DNA of 64,000 nt from Candidatus Geothermarchaeum rappei (GTDB lineage: Archaea; Thermoproteota; Nitrososphaeria; Geothermarchaeales; JDFR-13): positions 601,820-665,819 of the forward strand of contig MTMB02000001.1 in NCBI GenBank assembly GCA_002011085.2. Direction: 5' to 3'. Position numbers and translations under genes: made by a program. The notes under the pieces are model-generated. The model saw only the letters and a list, made by a program, of their open reading frames with translations, was not told the origin of the DNA and did no database searches. Of the stretch, positions 16,805-25,584 are shown in pieces. The first letter of the stretch is position 1; the number at the start of each line of letters is the position of its first letter.

Positions 16805-19800
16805 CTATATTGCTGTGCTCAAGTTAGACAATTCTATATAATATATCTCACTGGTATAATCCATTCTAACAAGATATAGCCTTCCACCAGTAGTAAACAA
16901 ATGGTTTCCTATATCAGATATATATATACCTACCTTAGGCGTCATTGGAGTCCATGAATCTGATGCGATAGAGTATCTATGGACCCCACCACCGTTGTCC
17001 ACCATATAAATATATCCATCTGAATATGCTACACCGATTAACTTAGACGCTGGGAGATTAGCTAGGGGAGTCCAGACGCCACTTGTAACGTTATATCTAT
17101 AAAACCCATCCGATGCCCCACCAACAAGTAAATATAGGGAGTCATTTAACCCGATGGCGATAGAATATTGGGACACTGTCTCAGGGAGGGTCGCTATGGC
17201 CATCCATGAATTTGTTAGTATATCATATTGATATACCGTGGTATATGTTCCACCTGGAATATACATAAGTTTATACGGATATTCACCGAGGTAGACTAGG
17301 GCCGCTCCTTCGCCCGTTTGTATAGGTAATGTCGTAATTACGCTCCAGCTGTCTAATAAAATGTCGTATGCATAAAGCGAGGCTTGGTCTGCCACATATA
17401 TCTTCCCCTGACTATGAACATATGTTATGGCGGTCGTGTTATCCCATATGAAGGGTGCTCCTGATAATGTATACCACGTGTCAATACTAGGCTTATATAG
17501 ATAGAAGCTGGAGTCTCCACCCTTCCCCACAAATAGGGCATCTATGCTACTAACGTAAAACGTGATCTCTACAAGATCAAGGTATAACGTGTATGAGGAG
17601 ACGCTTGCCGATGGGTCAAGGGATTCTATCCTTAGTAATAGTTTTCCCCCACTAAGGTAGTCACCTACTAAAGTGGATATAGTGATGTCATATTGGGCCT
17701 CCGCTGGAAAACTCGTGTAGGAGCCGGTGAATATCCTGATCCAGCCTGAACTAGACCAGTTGTAAGCATATAAGTTAACAACTAAATTGTCTACACTATG
17801 TCTAAGCCTTATTGTAACATTATACCTAACTATACTCGTGTATTGGGCGGGGAGAGGTATCTCTGCCTGAACACCTGTAGATTGAGTGTTAAATGAGGGA
17901 TTGAAAAGTATATAGTCTATTTTTAAAGTGTGTTTTTCATTAAACACCGTGTCGTGAGTTGTTGTTATCTTAAATCGCCAGTATCCGCTGGAGTTCCTAA
18001 AATCATCGGGGGACAAAATCACCGGTGGATCAAGATACATGTCTAAATCCCTTGAGGTATATATAGCACTAAAATACCCCGCTCCATTAACCTGATACGC
18101 GTCAGCAGTAAAGTTATAGAGCTGTATAGTCACATTTACATAATTGACGTCTATATTAACATCTGCTCCCCATGTTAAGTTTATCCAGGTAGGAGCAGTA
18201 TTACTATCTCCTATAAACTCTATTGATGACACGTGCTTATCAGGGAAGTCATTTGCACCAGCCTCGATTCTCGACTGTAGAGTGGACGGGAGGGACGAGT
18301 TATCTATCGATAAATAGCCTGTAGTGAGTGGTGATCCTAAGTAGTCGGTTAGTTTAAAGTATATTGTAATAACTAGGAACTCCCCAGGTCCCGATGCATA
18401 GCCAGGGAAAGAAAATGAGGATGCGGTGGTTGATACATAGTCATACGTTGGTGCAGTGGCTACGCTTGATAATAAGGCTGTTTCACCGCCTAGGGAGTCG
18501 ATTATCGACACGCTAATCGTGAAGGCGGCTTTCGGGAGGATTTCCTCAGATGAGAAGCTGATAACAGGCTCTGTATCAGCTACCTTCCTCGGCCAAAATA
18601 GGACAGAGGGATAGTTAGAGGGATATCTAACGTCGTTGTAACTGGAGATTGTATAATGAGATACGTCTCCATAAGAAACTCCAATGACTGGGGTATCGTC
18701 TGTAATTGAAGAACCGCTTATAGATCCGTAGTCGAATCTAATCAAGCCATTCTGATATAGTACCGCAGCGAAATTCTGGACTCCCCCTAATAAATAGAAT
18801 GTGGTTCTCCACCTTACGTAGACCCCAGATCCAAATTCGTCTGAGTATGTACTGTTTATATAAATGTCTCCCACGAAAGAGTAGGTTGCCAAGTCAGCCC
18901 AGAATGGAGCGATCATTCCCCTAGCCCTAAACTCGGGTAATGTACTACTTCCATCTGAACCTGTATACGTCGTCCCTATAAATCCGTTACTACATACTCC
19001 GACACTTGAATATGTACTGCTATAGTATGGAAACGTAAATGGGAGATTGTATGTCCAAGTATTGTCATCCGCGTTCCACCCCATACCAGTTCCTGTATAT
19101 GTAAATCTACTGTTCGGCATGATCCATTCTTCATAGTAGATCTTATATCCTGGCCCGTCGCTTGATGGGAGGCTTTCAACTATACTTAGTAAATCGCTCT
19201 GGCTGGATGCCAATGGATTGCCATAATACATATATATAATTGTTGTGGCTCCCGCTGGAAGAGTCGGGATCTCAACCCATATAGTGGCGTTGCTTGAAGT
19301 GGTGTTCCAGTACTGTATCCAGTAATCCAGGAGGTTTCCAGCTGAGTCCGTAAACCTTATGTCTCCTCCATCTGATTTTGCCTTTGTAAAATCGAAGTTA
19401 GTGGAGTTCAGGACTATCTTCAGCTGATAATTGGTTAAGGTATTCCCAGTCTGCTCCGTTACATATATCGCTTTTCTATATCTCCAGTAATTACCCCCTG
19501 TGACGTTGAAATACCCTCTATAATATACGTCCCACGTAGATGCAGAGAGAGTAATACCATCCAGTTTATATATGAATCTACCTATTTGCGAGGGGGCATC
19601 ATTTGAAACTGTTGTCGATAAATACGTGCCTGTATCGTTCGAAGGTATGGTAAGCATCTGATGAAACTGTGAGCCTGAGACAGTGTAAGGATGTTGATGC
19701 AGGTATAAGATATTCGTATAGGTGTATGGTTGAGAGGACACCATTAAATATACACCATTATTAGAAAATACATCTGATAATCCCCCTCCAACAAAGGAGC

Positions 19801-20542
19801 CTTCCAATACATTGAATGTATCTGGGTCGTACATGGCTTTAGACGGGTAGGATCCACTGTCTACCGTATAGTAATCAAAGTCATTGTATCTAACGCTATC
19901 CGTATCTCCAGATACATAGGTTCCCCGATAGACAGATATGATGTTGGGATACTCGTATTCGATGGTTGTAAGCTGTCCTAATGTAGCCTTGGAGCCCGCA
20001 GGGAGGACACTTGGAGCGTAGGATCCCTGGGCCCACGTAGCCACGCTAATATTAGAGGCTGTCTGGGGATACTGTGCTGATACCGATACCCCCTCCCCGC
20101 CTATCAGCTGTATTATCCATCTACCCACAGACATGTTTTGCCTCAGGGACTCGTATGTCGTTATGTTCGTTTCTATACTACCTGGATCTATGAGTACATA
20201 TCTAGTGTTATATCCAAATAGGCTAGCGTTGTAATAGTCACCTATCCTCGTGTTTTTTTCAAAGACACCGATATATCTTATTATTACTGGGGCAGATCCC
20301 GAGTTTTCAACAGTCAGGTTTAATTCTCCAGAGGATGTGACCTTGACTTTAAGAATATTGATACTTATCCCAAGGATATCGCTTTGCTCCTTAAACTCCT
20401 CCATAATTTTTTTGGAGTATTCAGTCTCTATCCTCTGGATACTCATATATGCTACTATAAAGGAGATAATTATCATTATGATGAATAGGCCGGCTATCAG
20501 AGATCCTATTCCCTTATGCCTATATCGAGATGGAGAATTCAT
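16805..20542 (-). CDS. giant pilin-like adhesin with DUF2341, NIDO-like and kelch domains
   Basis: About 1245 residues. The N-terminus (RYRHKG then IGSLIAGLFIIMIIISFIVA) looks like a class III prepilin signal and filament helix. A beta domain follows; near 350-465 is a DUF2341 domain (WRYRKAIYVTEQTG to IIYMYYGNPLA); near 465-650 a nidogen-like domain (VCSNGFIG, IAPFWADL); then beta-sandwich regions; and from about 1000 to the end five or six kelch-type repeats (YDILTNSWMAIATLP, YNVTSGVWTPLANLP). It is rich in Ser, Thr, Tyr and sequons, and has no C-terminal anchor. A pilus-tip adhesin is the natural reading. It overlaps the upstream pilin-like gene by 23 bases. ATG 20542 gives a signal peptide of normal length. 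Confidence 0.8.
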   Translation of the reverse strand: MNSPSRYRHKGIGSLIAGLFIIMIIISFIVAYMSIQRIETEYSKKIMEEFKEQSDILGISINILKVKVTSSGELNLTVENSGSAPVIIRYIGVFEKNTRIGDYYNASLFGYNTRYVLIDPGSIETNITTYESLRQNMSVGRWIIQLIGGEGVSVSAQYPQTASNISVATWAQGSYAPSVLPAGSKATLGQLTTIEYEYPNIISVYRGTYVSGDTDSVRYNDFDYYTVDSGSYPSKAMYDPDTFNVLEGSFVGGGLSDVFSNNGVYLMVSSQPYTYTNILYLHQHPYTVSGSQFHQMLTIPSNDTGTYLSTTVSNDAPSQIGRFIYKLDGITLSASTWDVYYRGYFNVTGGNYWRYRKAIYVTEQTGNTLTNYQLKIVLNSTNFDFTKAKSDGGDIRFTDSAGNLLDYWIQYWNTTSSNATIWVEIPTLPAGATTIIYMYYGNPLASSQSDLLSIVESLPSSDGPGYKIYYEEWIMPNSRFTYTGTGMGWNADDNTWTYNLPFTFPYYSSTYSSVGVCSNGFIGTTYTGSDGSSTLPEFRARGMIAPFWADLATYSFVGDIYINSTYSDEFGSGVYVRWRTTFYLLGGVQNFAAVLYQNGLIRFDYGSISGSSITDDTPVIGVSYGDVSHYTISSYNDVRYPSNYPSVLFWPRKVADTEPVISFSSEEILPKAAFTISVSIIDSLGGETALLSSVATAPTYDYVSTTASSFSFPGYASGPGEFLVITIYFKLTDYLGSPLTTGYLSIDNSSLPSTLQSRIEAGANDFPDKHVSSIEFIGDSNTAPTWINLTWGADVNIDVNYVNVTIQLYNFTADAYQVNGAGYFSAIYTSRDLDMYLDPPVILSPDDFRNSSGYWRFKITTTHDTVFNEKHTLKIDYILFNPSFNTQSTGVQAEIPLPAQYTSIVRYNVTIRLRHSVDNLVVNLYAYNWSSSGWIRIFTGSYTSFPAEAQYDITISTLVGDYLSGGKLLLRIESLDPSASVSSYTLYLDLVEITFYVSSIDALFVGKGGDSSFYLYKPSIDTWYTLSGAPFIWDNTTAITYVHSQGKIYVADQASLYAYDILLDSWSVITTLPIQTGEGAALVYLGEYPYKLMYIPGGTYTTVYQYDILTNSWMAIATLPETVSQYSIAIGLNDSLYLLVGGASDGFYRYNVTSGVWTPLANLPASKLIGVAYSDGYIYMVDNGGGVHRYSIASDSWTPMTPKVGIYISDIGNHLFTTGGRLYLVRMDYTSEIYYIELSNLSTAI

Positions 20543-20936
20543 ATCCAACACCAATATCACTAACTACACGTATATCGTGAAATCCAGAGTCTAAACTGAC
20601 CATAATAGTAAGCTTCTCAACCTCATCAACCAATACCCTTGTAGGCGGGTCAAACACATATCTATCTCCATCAATGTAGACAGAGTCTATTTCCACGACC
20701 TTGTCTCCATAGTTATAGACATAGATGACAAGGGTATTGTTGGTAGACAGATAATAACTCCAAGTAACTTTAAATTTCGTAGCAAGCACGTCATTTCTAT
20801 ACTCATATAGATTTGTCAGGTTGCTCACCTCAGTGGAAAACTGTATGGTGAAGAATAGGTATATAGTGACACCTAGTGAAGCGGCTATCAAGATCATCAA
20901 CAACGCACTTATTATCTCTGAAACTCCCCTTCTCAT
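20520..20936 (-). CDS. small pilin-like protein paired with the giant adhesin
   Basis: About 138 residues: MRRG then VSEIISALLMILIAASLGVTI is a canonical archaeal prepilin N-terminus with Gly before the cleavage site. The C-terminal domain is a compact beta structure with YNYGDKVVEIDSVYIDG, the typical archaeal pilin-like core. It overlaps the adhesin gene by 23 bases, so the two are made together; this protein may connect the adhesin to a shaft. Confidence 0.8.
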   Translation of the reverse strand: MRRGVSEIISALLMILIAASLGVTIYLFFTIQFSTEVSNLTNLYEYRNDVLATKFKVTWSYYLSTNNTLVIYVYNYGDKVVEIDSVYIDGDRYVFDPPTRVLVDEVEKLTIMVSLDSGFHDIRVVSDIGVGYEFSISI

Positions 20937-21239
20937 ATTCAATTCCCTAACTCCAATTTTCTATGAATAATAATTAGGTTTACACCGTATAATCTATTTT
21001 TAGGTTCTTATTACATATATAACACATATGCGGGTAACTCACACCTTTATTCTATGATTTATATTGTATATTCGTCATTTAAACTCATTATAAATTATGT
21101 TGCCAAAGACATTATATTATAGTGATACAAAATGAACTACTACCCCAGTAGGTTCGTTGGTTACATTCTATACAATTATTTAACTGCAATATTTAATTAC
21201 AGAATGCCTATTTACCATGTATTGGGGTGGATATCGAGT

Positions 21240-21671
21240 ATGAGATCTAATAAGAGGAAAGGCGTTTCTCCAATCATATCCGTGCTCCTACTCATCCTCA
21301 TCGCGGTAGCTGCTGGTGTAATGACATATGTCTTTGTAGCAGGCTGGATAGGCAGCGCTACAACAAGCACAACAGTTGTACAAGGGCAGTTATCTGTTGA
21401 TTATGCAGATGCAAATGCCAGTGCCGACACCTTGACAATTTACTTAAGGAACGTGGGTGGAGTAGCGTTAAGCATAGATAGTATCTACATCGAGAAAGCC
21501 GGTGGAGGCCTAGTTACTGTATATTCGCCTACAACTGGTAATACGCTTGGTCCAGGCGATGTAACTCAGCTAACAGTGTCAGCCAGCCTGAATCCCGGCG
21601 AGGTCTATACGATTAGGATCGCTACAAAAGAGGGTACTACAATTGTGTTCTCAGTAAAGGCACATAGCTAA
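21240..21671 (+). CDS. archaeal type IV pilin
   Basis: 143 residues, the usual size of a major pilin. MRSNKRKG then VSPIISVLLLILIAVAAGV is a textbook class III signal, followed by a Ser/Thr/Gly-rich, Cys-free beta domain with the LRNVGGVALSIDSIYIE core. ATG 21240 is chosen because GGGGTGG lies upstream and a TATA-like element (about 21187-21196) predicts a transcript starting near 21215; the longer ORF from 21132 would begin upstream of that. It is divergent from the adhesin operon. Its signal resembles that of the pilin at 6718, so it may be the main shaft subunit of the first pilus system. Confidence 0.88.
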   Translation: MRSNKRKGVSPIISVLLLILIAVAAGVMTYVFVAGWIGSATTSTTVVQGQLSVDYADANASADTLTIYLRNVGGVALSIDSIYIEKAGGGLVTVYSPTTGNTLGPGDVTQLTVSASLNPGEVYTIRIATKEGTTIVFSVKAHS

Positions 21672-21800
21672 ATCCCTTCCCTCCCTTCATTTTTTAACAT
21701 TGTAGCGGTGTCTTTTCGATTAAAAATAATATTTTTCCAGTATTTTTATGGATGTAACTAATATTTCAAATATAAGTGTGTCCAAAACAAAAATTTAATT

Positions 21801-22265
21801 ATGGTTGAGAAAAAAATGTCATCACTGGACAGCCAGGACATGGAGTTATTACGGATTCTGCAAAAAGAAGGAAGAATTTCTTATTCAGAACTTGCCAGGA
21901 GACTAAATATGCCCCAGTCCACCGTCAGGTTCAAAGTCAATAAGCTTGTTAGAGAGGGATATATAAAGAAGTTTATAGCGGTATTGGATCCTGAGAAACT
22001 CGGTTTCCCTATAATTATGATACTTTTACTCAGGATTGACCATAAATCTCTAGATGATATATTCGATTATATTTCTCAGATGCCGGAGGTACACCATATG
22101 TTTCAGATTACTGGGAGATACGATATTGTCTGCATCTTTCATGCTAGAAATATGGATGATGTTAGCAGGATAAACAATACCATAAGAGGATTAGAAGGAG
22201 TGGTAGATGCCCAGACCTTACTAGCTACAGGTAGGCTTCTAATAAAAACGGATCTACCTATATAA
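21801..22265 (+). CDS. Lrp/AsnC family transcriptional regulator
   Basis: 154 residues, full family length. Residues about 8-55 are the winged helix (DMELLRILQKEGRISYSEL, then PQSTVRFKVNKL); residues about 70-150 are the RAM ligand/oligomerisation domain (GRYDIVCIFHARNMDDV). A TATA-like element near 21770 suggests a leaderless transcript from ATG 21801. The target is unknown; it is isolated between pilin and nucleotidase genes. It overlaps the end of the convergent gene by 12 bases. Confidence 0.93.
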   Translation: MVEKKMSSLDSQDMELLRILQKEGRISYSELARRLNMPQSTVRFKVNKLVREGYIKKFIAVLDPEKLGFPIIMILLLRIDHKSLDDIFDYISQMPEVHHMFQITGRYDIVCIFHARNMDDVSRINNTIRGLEGVVDAQTLLATGRLLIKTDLPI

Positions 22266-22784
22266 GTCCTCGTTTAAAAATGGAGTGAGGGCCATAACCA
22301 CAGCATAATAAGTGAGTGTTTTCCTATCAACTATATTTTTAGTTAGGATCCCGATGAACCCTTCTTCTTCGCCAATGTTATCTCTCGCATATTGTTCATT
22401 TATAATGTCCTCTAACTCGTCATATTCTTGGTTTAATAGCTTGTCTACAAAGTGTCTAGGTACGGGAAATGCTGGTGACATTCCCATCGATTTCATTCCA
22501 TCTCTCCTAATGATATAGGCCACTTGTACATCCATCCATGCGTCGTTAGCTTTATATATGCCCGCCTCGATTCCTACGCTGAACATCCACTCTCTCTCCT
22601 TTTCAGCAGCTTTTACGGCCCTAGTCTTACTTCCTTTTATCACTTCACTTAATGACATTGGCTGAGGAGCCACTCCCGAGTCTACCTTAATAGGCTTTAT
22701 AACGATCTCATCGAAATATCGTGTAAAAGCTTCTTCAACGCCCATTATCTTGGCTTTATTCAGGCTTCCCACCAGTACCTTCAT
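22254..22784 (-). CDS. inosine/xanthosine triphosphatase (YjjX/DUF84)
   Basis: 176 residues, full length for the DUF84/YjjX family, which hydrolyses ITP and XTP to protect nucleic acids from deaminated purines. The N-terminus VGSLNKAKIMGVEEAF matches the substrate loop, followed by SGVAPQPMSL, the GIEAGI motif and TRAVKAA. These are the characteristic positions of the family. Confidence 0.88.
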   Translation of the reverse strand: MKVLVGSLNKAKIMGVEEAFTRYFDEIVIKPIKVDSGVAPQPMSLSEVIKGSKTRAVKAAEKEREWMFSVGIEAGIYKANDAWMDVQVAYIIRRDGMKSMGMSPAFPVPRHFVDKLLNQEYDELEDIINEQYARDNIGEEEGFIGILTKNIVDRKTLTYYAVVMALTPFLNEDLYR

Positions 22785-22977
22785 CTCTATCCCCTTGATT
22801 ATATCTCTATCGCTTATTAAAAATGATTGTGTTAAACATGTTATTTATATAGACATTTTGTGTAACCACTGGTCACTACAATCTTGGTACTATTGTAATA
22901 TAAAATTTACTGGATTTAATTAGAATAAACTACGAACTGCCGGTCAGTATTCCAGAGTATCCAGAGGTGTATAGTGA

Positions 22978-23499
22978 TTGTCGTCAGGCAAATCTATCGT
23001 CGCACTGCTCATCATCTTCACAATATTAACATTCTACCCCCTATATTATCCAGTAATCAATGAACTATTCCACTCTATTGATGCAAAGACTCTACAGCTT
23101 GCAGACTTTGTAATTGATACCTCGGGAATATATAACGGTAAACAAATTATCATAGTAGTGAATATTAAAAAATTGGTGGGGGTGGGCGAATATGTTGTCA
23201 ACCGCTCCTCAATAAAAATATATGCCCCCGATGGAACGTTGATCCCGATAATTAGCTATAGCTTTAATAAATCGTTAGAGAAAGAGGCTGCAGAGATGAA
23301 GAGGTTCTCCAGCCCAGCTCAGAGTAAGACGTTAGCGGTAATAAATTGTCCTGAGTTAAGAATATCTAGCGGATTAGGTTTTACAATAATAATAAGTGAT
23401 CCTAAGGTGGTTCGAGGATCTTGGACTATAGTAATGGATATAATAGAGCCTAATAGTGGCTCGGTGATTAAGAAGCTTACCGCACAGGTGTATATTTAA
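22978..23499 (+). CDS. filament-subunit-like protein 1 of the second pilus locus
   Basis: 173 residues: a hydrophobic N-terminal helix (IVALLIIFTILTFYPLYYP), then a beta-rich domain. It shares with the two following genes the signature VNIKKLVGVGEY, an I-x-IYAPDG strand and a C-terminal GSWTIVMDI strand, so the three are paralogues. The start is TTG 22978 with AGAGGTG 8 bases upstream. It carries an extra charged insert (about residues 95-120) and one Cys, so it is probably a minor subunit. I do not recognise the family. Confidence 0.6.
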   Translation: MSSGKSIVALLIIFTILTFYPLYYPVINELFHSIDAKTLQLADFVIDTSGIYNGKQIIIVVNIKKLVGVGEYVVNRSSIKIYAPDGTLIPIISYSFNKSLEKEAAEMKRFSSPAQSKTLAVINCPELRISSGLGFTIIISDPKVVRGSWTIVMDIIEPNSGSVIKKLTAQVYI

Positions 23500-23670
23500 A
23501 ATCTTCTAGGAACATCTCGATCTTCCATTGAGAAGACTATCTAACAAAAGTTTATTTTGACAGTAATTTAATCGAAAATAATGCATTTCTTTGCACATAA
23601 ATCAAATTTTGATGTAACTACTTTGGATGATATAATTTGTGTTATATACAGCCTTATACTATTCAGTTAC

Positions 23671-23712
23671 ATATATTTATATAAGCAAATAATTCATTAT
23701 ATTTAAACGGTG
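23671..23712 (+). promoter_or_regulatory. strong promoter of the central subunit gene
   Basis: ATTTATATAAG (23675-23685) is a near-ideal TATA element about 26 bases before a predicted start near 23707, leaving a leader of about 12 bases with GGTG before ATG 23719. Its quality suggests high expression. Confidence 0.6.
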
Positions 23713-23718
23713 TAGAAA

Positions 23719-24183
23719 ATGCCTGAATTAAGCAGGCCATTAATCGCGATATTAGGTGTTGTAATATCAGTAGCAGTACTATTCATTGCAGTAGCAGGTT
23801 TCTTACCATTCTTCCAGCAGAGCGTATCATCAACAACACAACAAGCATCATTCTCTGCAACAGCATCTCCTGCTCAATCTAGTAATAAGGTGATATTTAC
23901 CGTAAATGTTCAAAAATTAGTAGGATCTGGAAATTACCAGATATCTCAGAGCGACGTAACTGTTTATTATCCTAACGGTGATTCAGCAACAGGAGGAAGT
24001 ACTAGTGTTGCAATGAGCCCTACACTAGTATCATTTAGCTCAGGAACCACAGCTCAAGGATTCGTACTCGAGGTAGATACAACAGGTTATACGGCAACAG
24101 GAACTTGGGTAATCGTTATTACAATTGATGATAGTGATGGAAACCCTGTACAAACAATATCTTTAGAAGTTGAAGTTGCCTAA
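23719..24183 (+). CDS. filament-subunit-like protein 2, probable major subunit of the second pilus locus
   Basis: 154 residues. MPELS is followed by a hydrophobic helix (RPLIAILGVVISVAVLFIAV) and then a Ser/Thr/Gln/Ala-rich, Cys-free, almost Lys-free beta domain with VNVQKLVGSGNY, VTVYYPNGD and TGTWVIVITI. Low charge, many Ser/Thr and a strong promoter are what one expects of an abundant extracellular filament protein. The five-residue leader ending in Ser is not a canonical prepilin site, so processing is uncertain. It has a monocistronic layout with T-rich DNA after it. A donor-strand filament subunit (TasA-like) is an alternative that the sequence alone cannot exclude. Confidence 0.65.
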   Translation: MPELSRPLIAILGVVISVAVLFIAVAGFLPFFQQSVSSTTQQASFSATASPAQSSNKVIFTVNVQKLVGSGNYQISQSDVTVYYPNGDSATGGSTSVAMSPTLVSFSSGTTAQGFVLEVDTTGYTATGTWVIVITIDDSDGNPVQTISLEVEVA

Positions 24184-24411
24184 AACTTAGTTAGATCTTG
24201 AAAACATATTACCCCCTTCTCAATTTTTTACATTATAAAATAGTACATGGAGAATATAGTCAGCATATTTCACTTTATTTTAATTAATCGAAAAAAATAT
24301 TATTGAAAGATTGATATTTTAATGAATTAATAAATGTGCGAGAGTATATCTTTTGAATAACAATAGTTTATATAATTAATTGATTATAATTATGGATGGA
24401 GGGGAAGAAAT

Positions 24412-24891
24412 ATGCCATATTTCAGTAAACCACTAATAGCCATATTAGGATTATTTATGTCATTATCGTTATTATCATTAGCTGTTGTAGTGGTGTTTCC
24501 CTTCTTTCAGACATCTTTTCCTATTCTCCAAAATACTGTGGCGTTTACGGCCACTGGAACAGCTAGTAAAACTGGGGTAGCAGGCGACTATTTAATTGTG
24601 ATGTCAATTAATATTAATAGGCTTGTGGGTTCAAAAACGTATATGCTTGATTATAGGAAGATTTCTATATATACTCCAAATGGAGATTTAGTTCCTTATG
24701 CAAATAAGAGTAGTGATATTTATTGGGATTTGGAGTTTCTCCCTCCAGTAGGTAAGAGTACTGGATTCACAATAAAAGTTCATTGGACCAGACAGGATCC
24801 ACCTGATGGTTATTGGATTGTAGTCCTCAGCATTCTTGATCCAGATACAAATAAGGAGGTTCAAACACTCACGATTAAACTGCTCGTCTAA
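24412..24891 (+). CDS. filament-subunit-like protein 3 of the second pilus locus
   Basis: 159 residues, closest to the preceding paralogue in its N-terminus (MPYFS then KPLIAILGLF and FPFFQTSFP), with the same ININRLVGSKTY, ISIYTPNGDLVP and GYWIVVLSI signatures. It has its own TATA-like element (GTTTATATAATT, about 24366-24377) and a GGAGGGG ribosome site. It has more charge than paralogue 2, hence perhaps a minor or stage-specific subunit. Confidence 0.65.
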   Translation: MPYFSKPLIAILGLFMSLSLLSLAVVVVFPFFQTSFPILQNTVAFTATGTASKTGVAGDYLIVMSININRLVGSKTYMLDYRKISIYTPNGDLVPYANKSSDIYWDLEFLPPVGKSTGFTIKVHWTRQDPPDGYWIVVLSILDPDTNKEVQTLTIKLLV

Positions 24892-25014
24892 ATATCAATC
24901 TCCTTATAACCAAGCATGAATGATGACTATTAGATATTTGGGAGTGTAAATTGTTATATATCATCATTGATACATTAGTATATGAGATTGCGATAATAAA
25001 ATTAATTAAAATGG

Positions 25015-25503
25015 TTGGGAAACATGGGGTTTTCATCATCACTTTCGCTTATCATATTGATGCTGGTTATCGTACTAAGCTTTGGTACGTATATGAATCT
25101 AGTTATGACATCTGTTAAGATAAACGATCCTCATAGGATAAACCTGATTACGCGGCACATTAAAGAAGAGCTGGATTGTTACAAGATAAATGGTACTAGT
25201 ATTTATAATAAAACCATATATGTTGAGAATATGTGGTACGACGATACTTATATCACTGATATTTTGATTGTAGCTCAGAACGGCTCAATAATTAAAGAGA
25301 TCCCGTTACAAGAATATATCACTATCCCTACCCTAACTGCATTGAATATTACGAGGGATATGATTAATCAGAAAGCCGGGGATCCTAATGCGATTTCTCT
25401 TAACCTCTATAATGACTTGTTTTATGATCCTCCTCTCTATGCCGTTATTTTAGTTACAAAATATGGAAATAGTTTCCCGGTTAAAAGAGTCATTAATGTG
25501 TAA
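25015..25503 (+). CDS. minor pilin-like protein of the second pilus locus
   Basis: 162 residues: N-terminal hydrophobic helix (LSLIILMLVIVLSFGTYM) and a beta-rich outer domain with one Cys and several sequons. The segment around PLQEYITIP and the ILVTKYGNSFPV strand resembles, at low level, the QEYIDI and ILVTDNGKKF segments of the large duplicated proteins at 29926 and 31130, suggesting distant relationship. The start may be TTG 25015 or ATG 25024. No recognised family. Confidence 0.55.
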   Translation: MGNMGFSSSLSLIILMLVIVLSFGTYMNLVMTSVKINDPHRINLITRHIKEELDCYKINGTSIYNKTIYVENMWYDDTYITDILIVAQNGSIIKEIPLQEYITIPTLTALNITRDMINQKAGDPNAISLNLYNDLFYDPPLYAVILVTKYGNSFPVKRVINV

Positions 25504-25584
25504 GGTGAGAGTCAAATAATTATTATATTGGGCATCGTATATATTATAAAATAGATGTTATATATGTGTGTTGAGTGGTTGTAA

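Noticed and set aside
21132-21239. Longer N-terminus for the pilin at 21240
   Set aside because: It would place 36 extra residues before a canonical prepilin signal, and the TATA element lies inside it.
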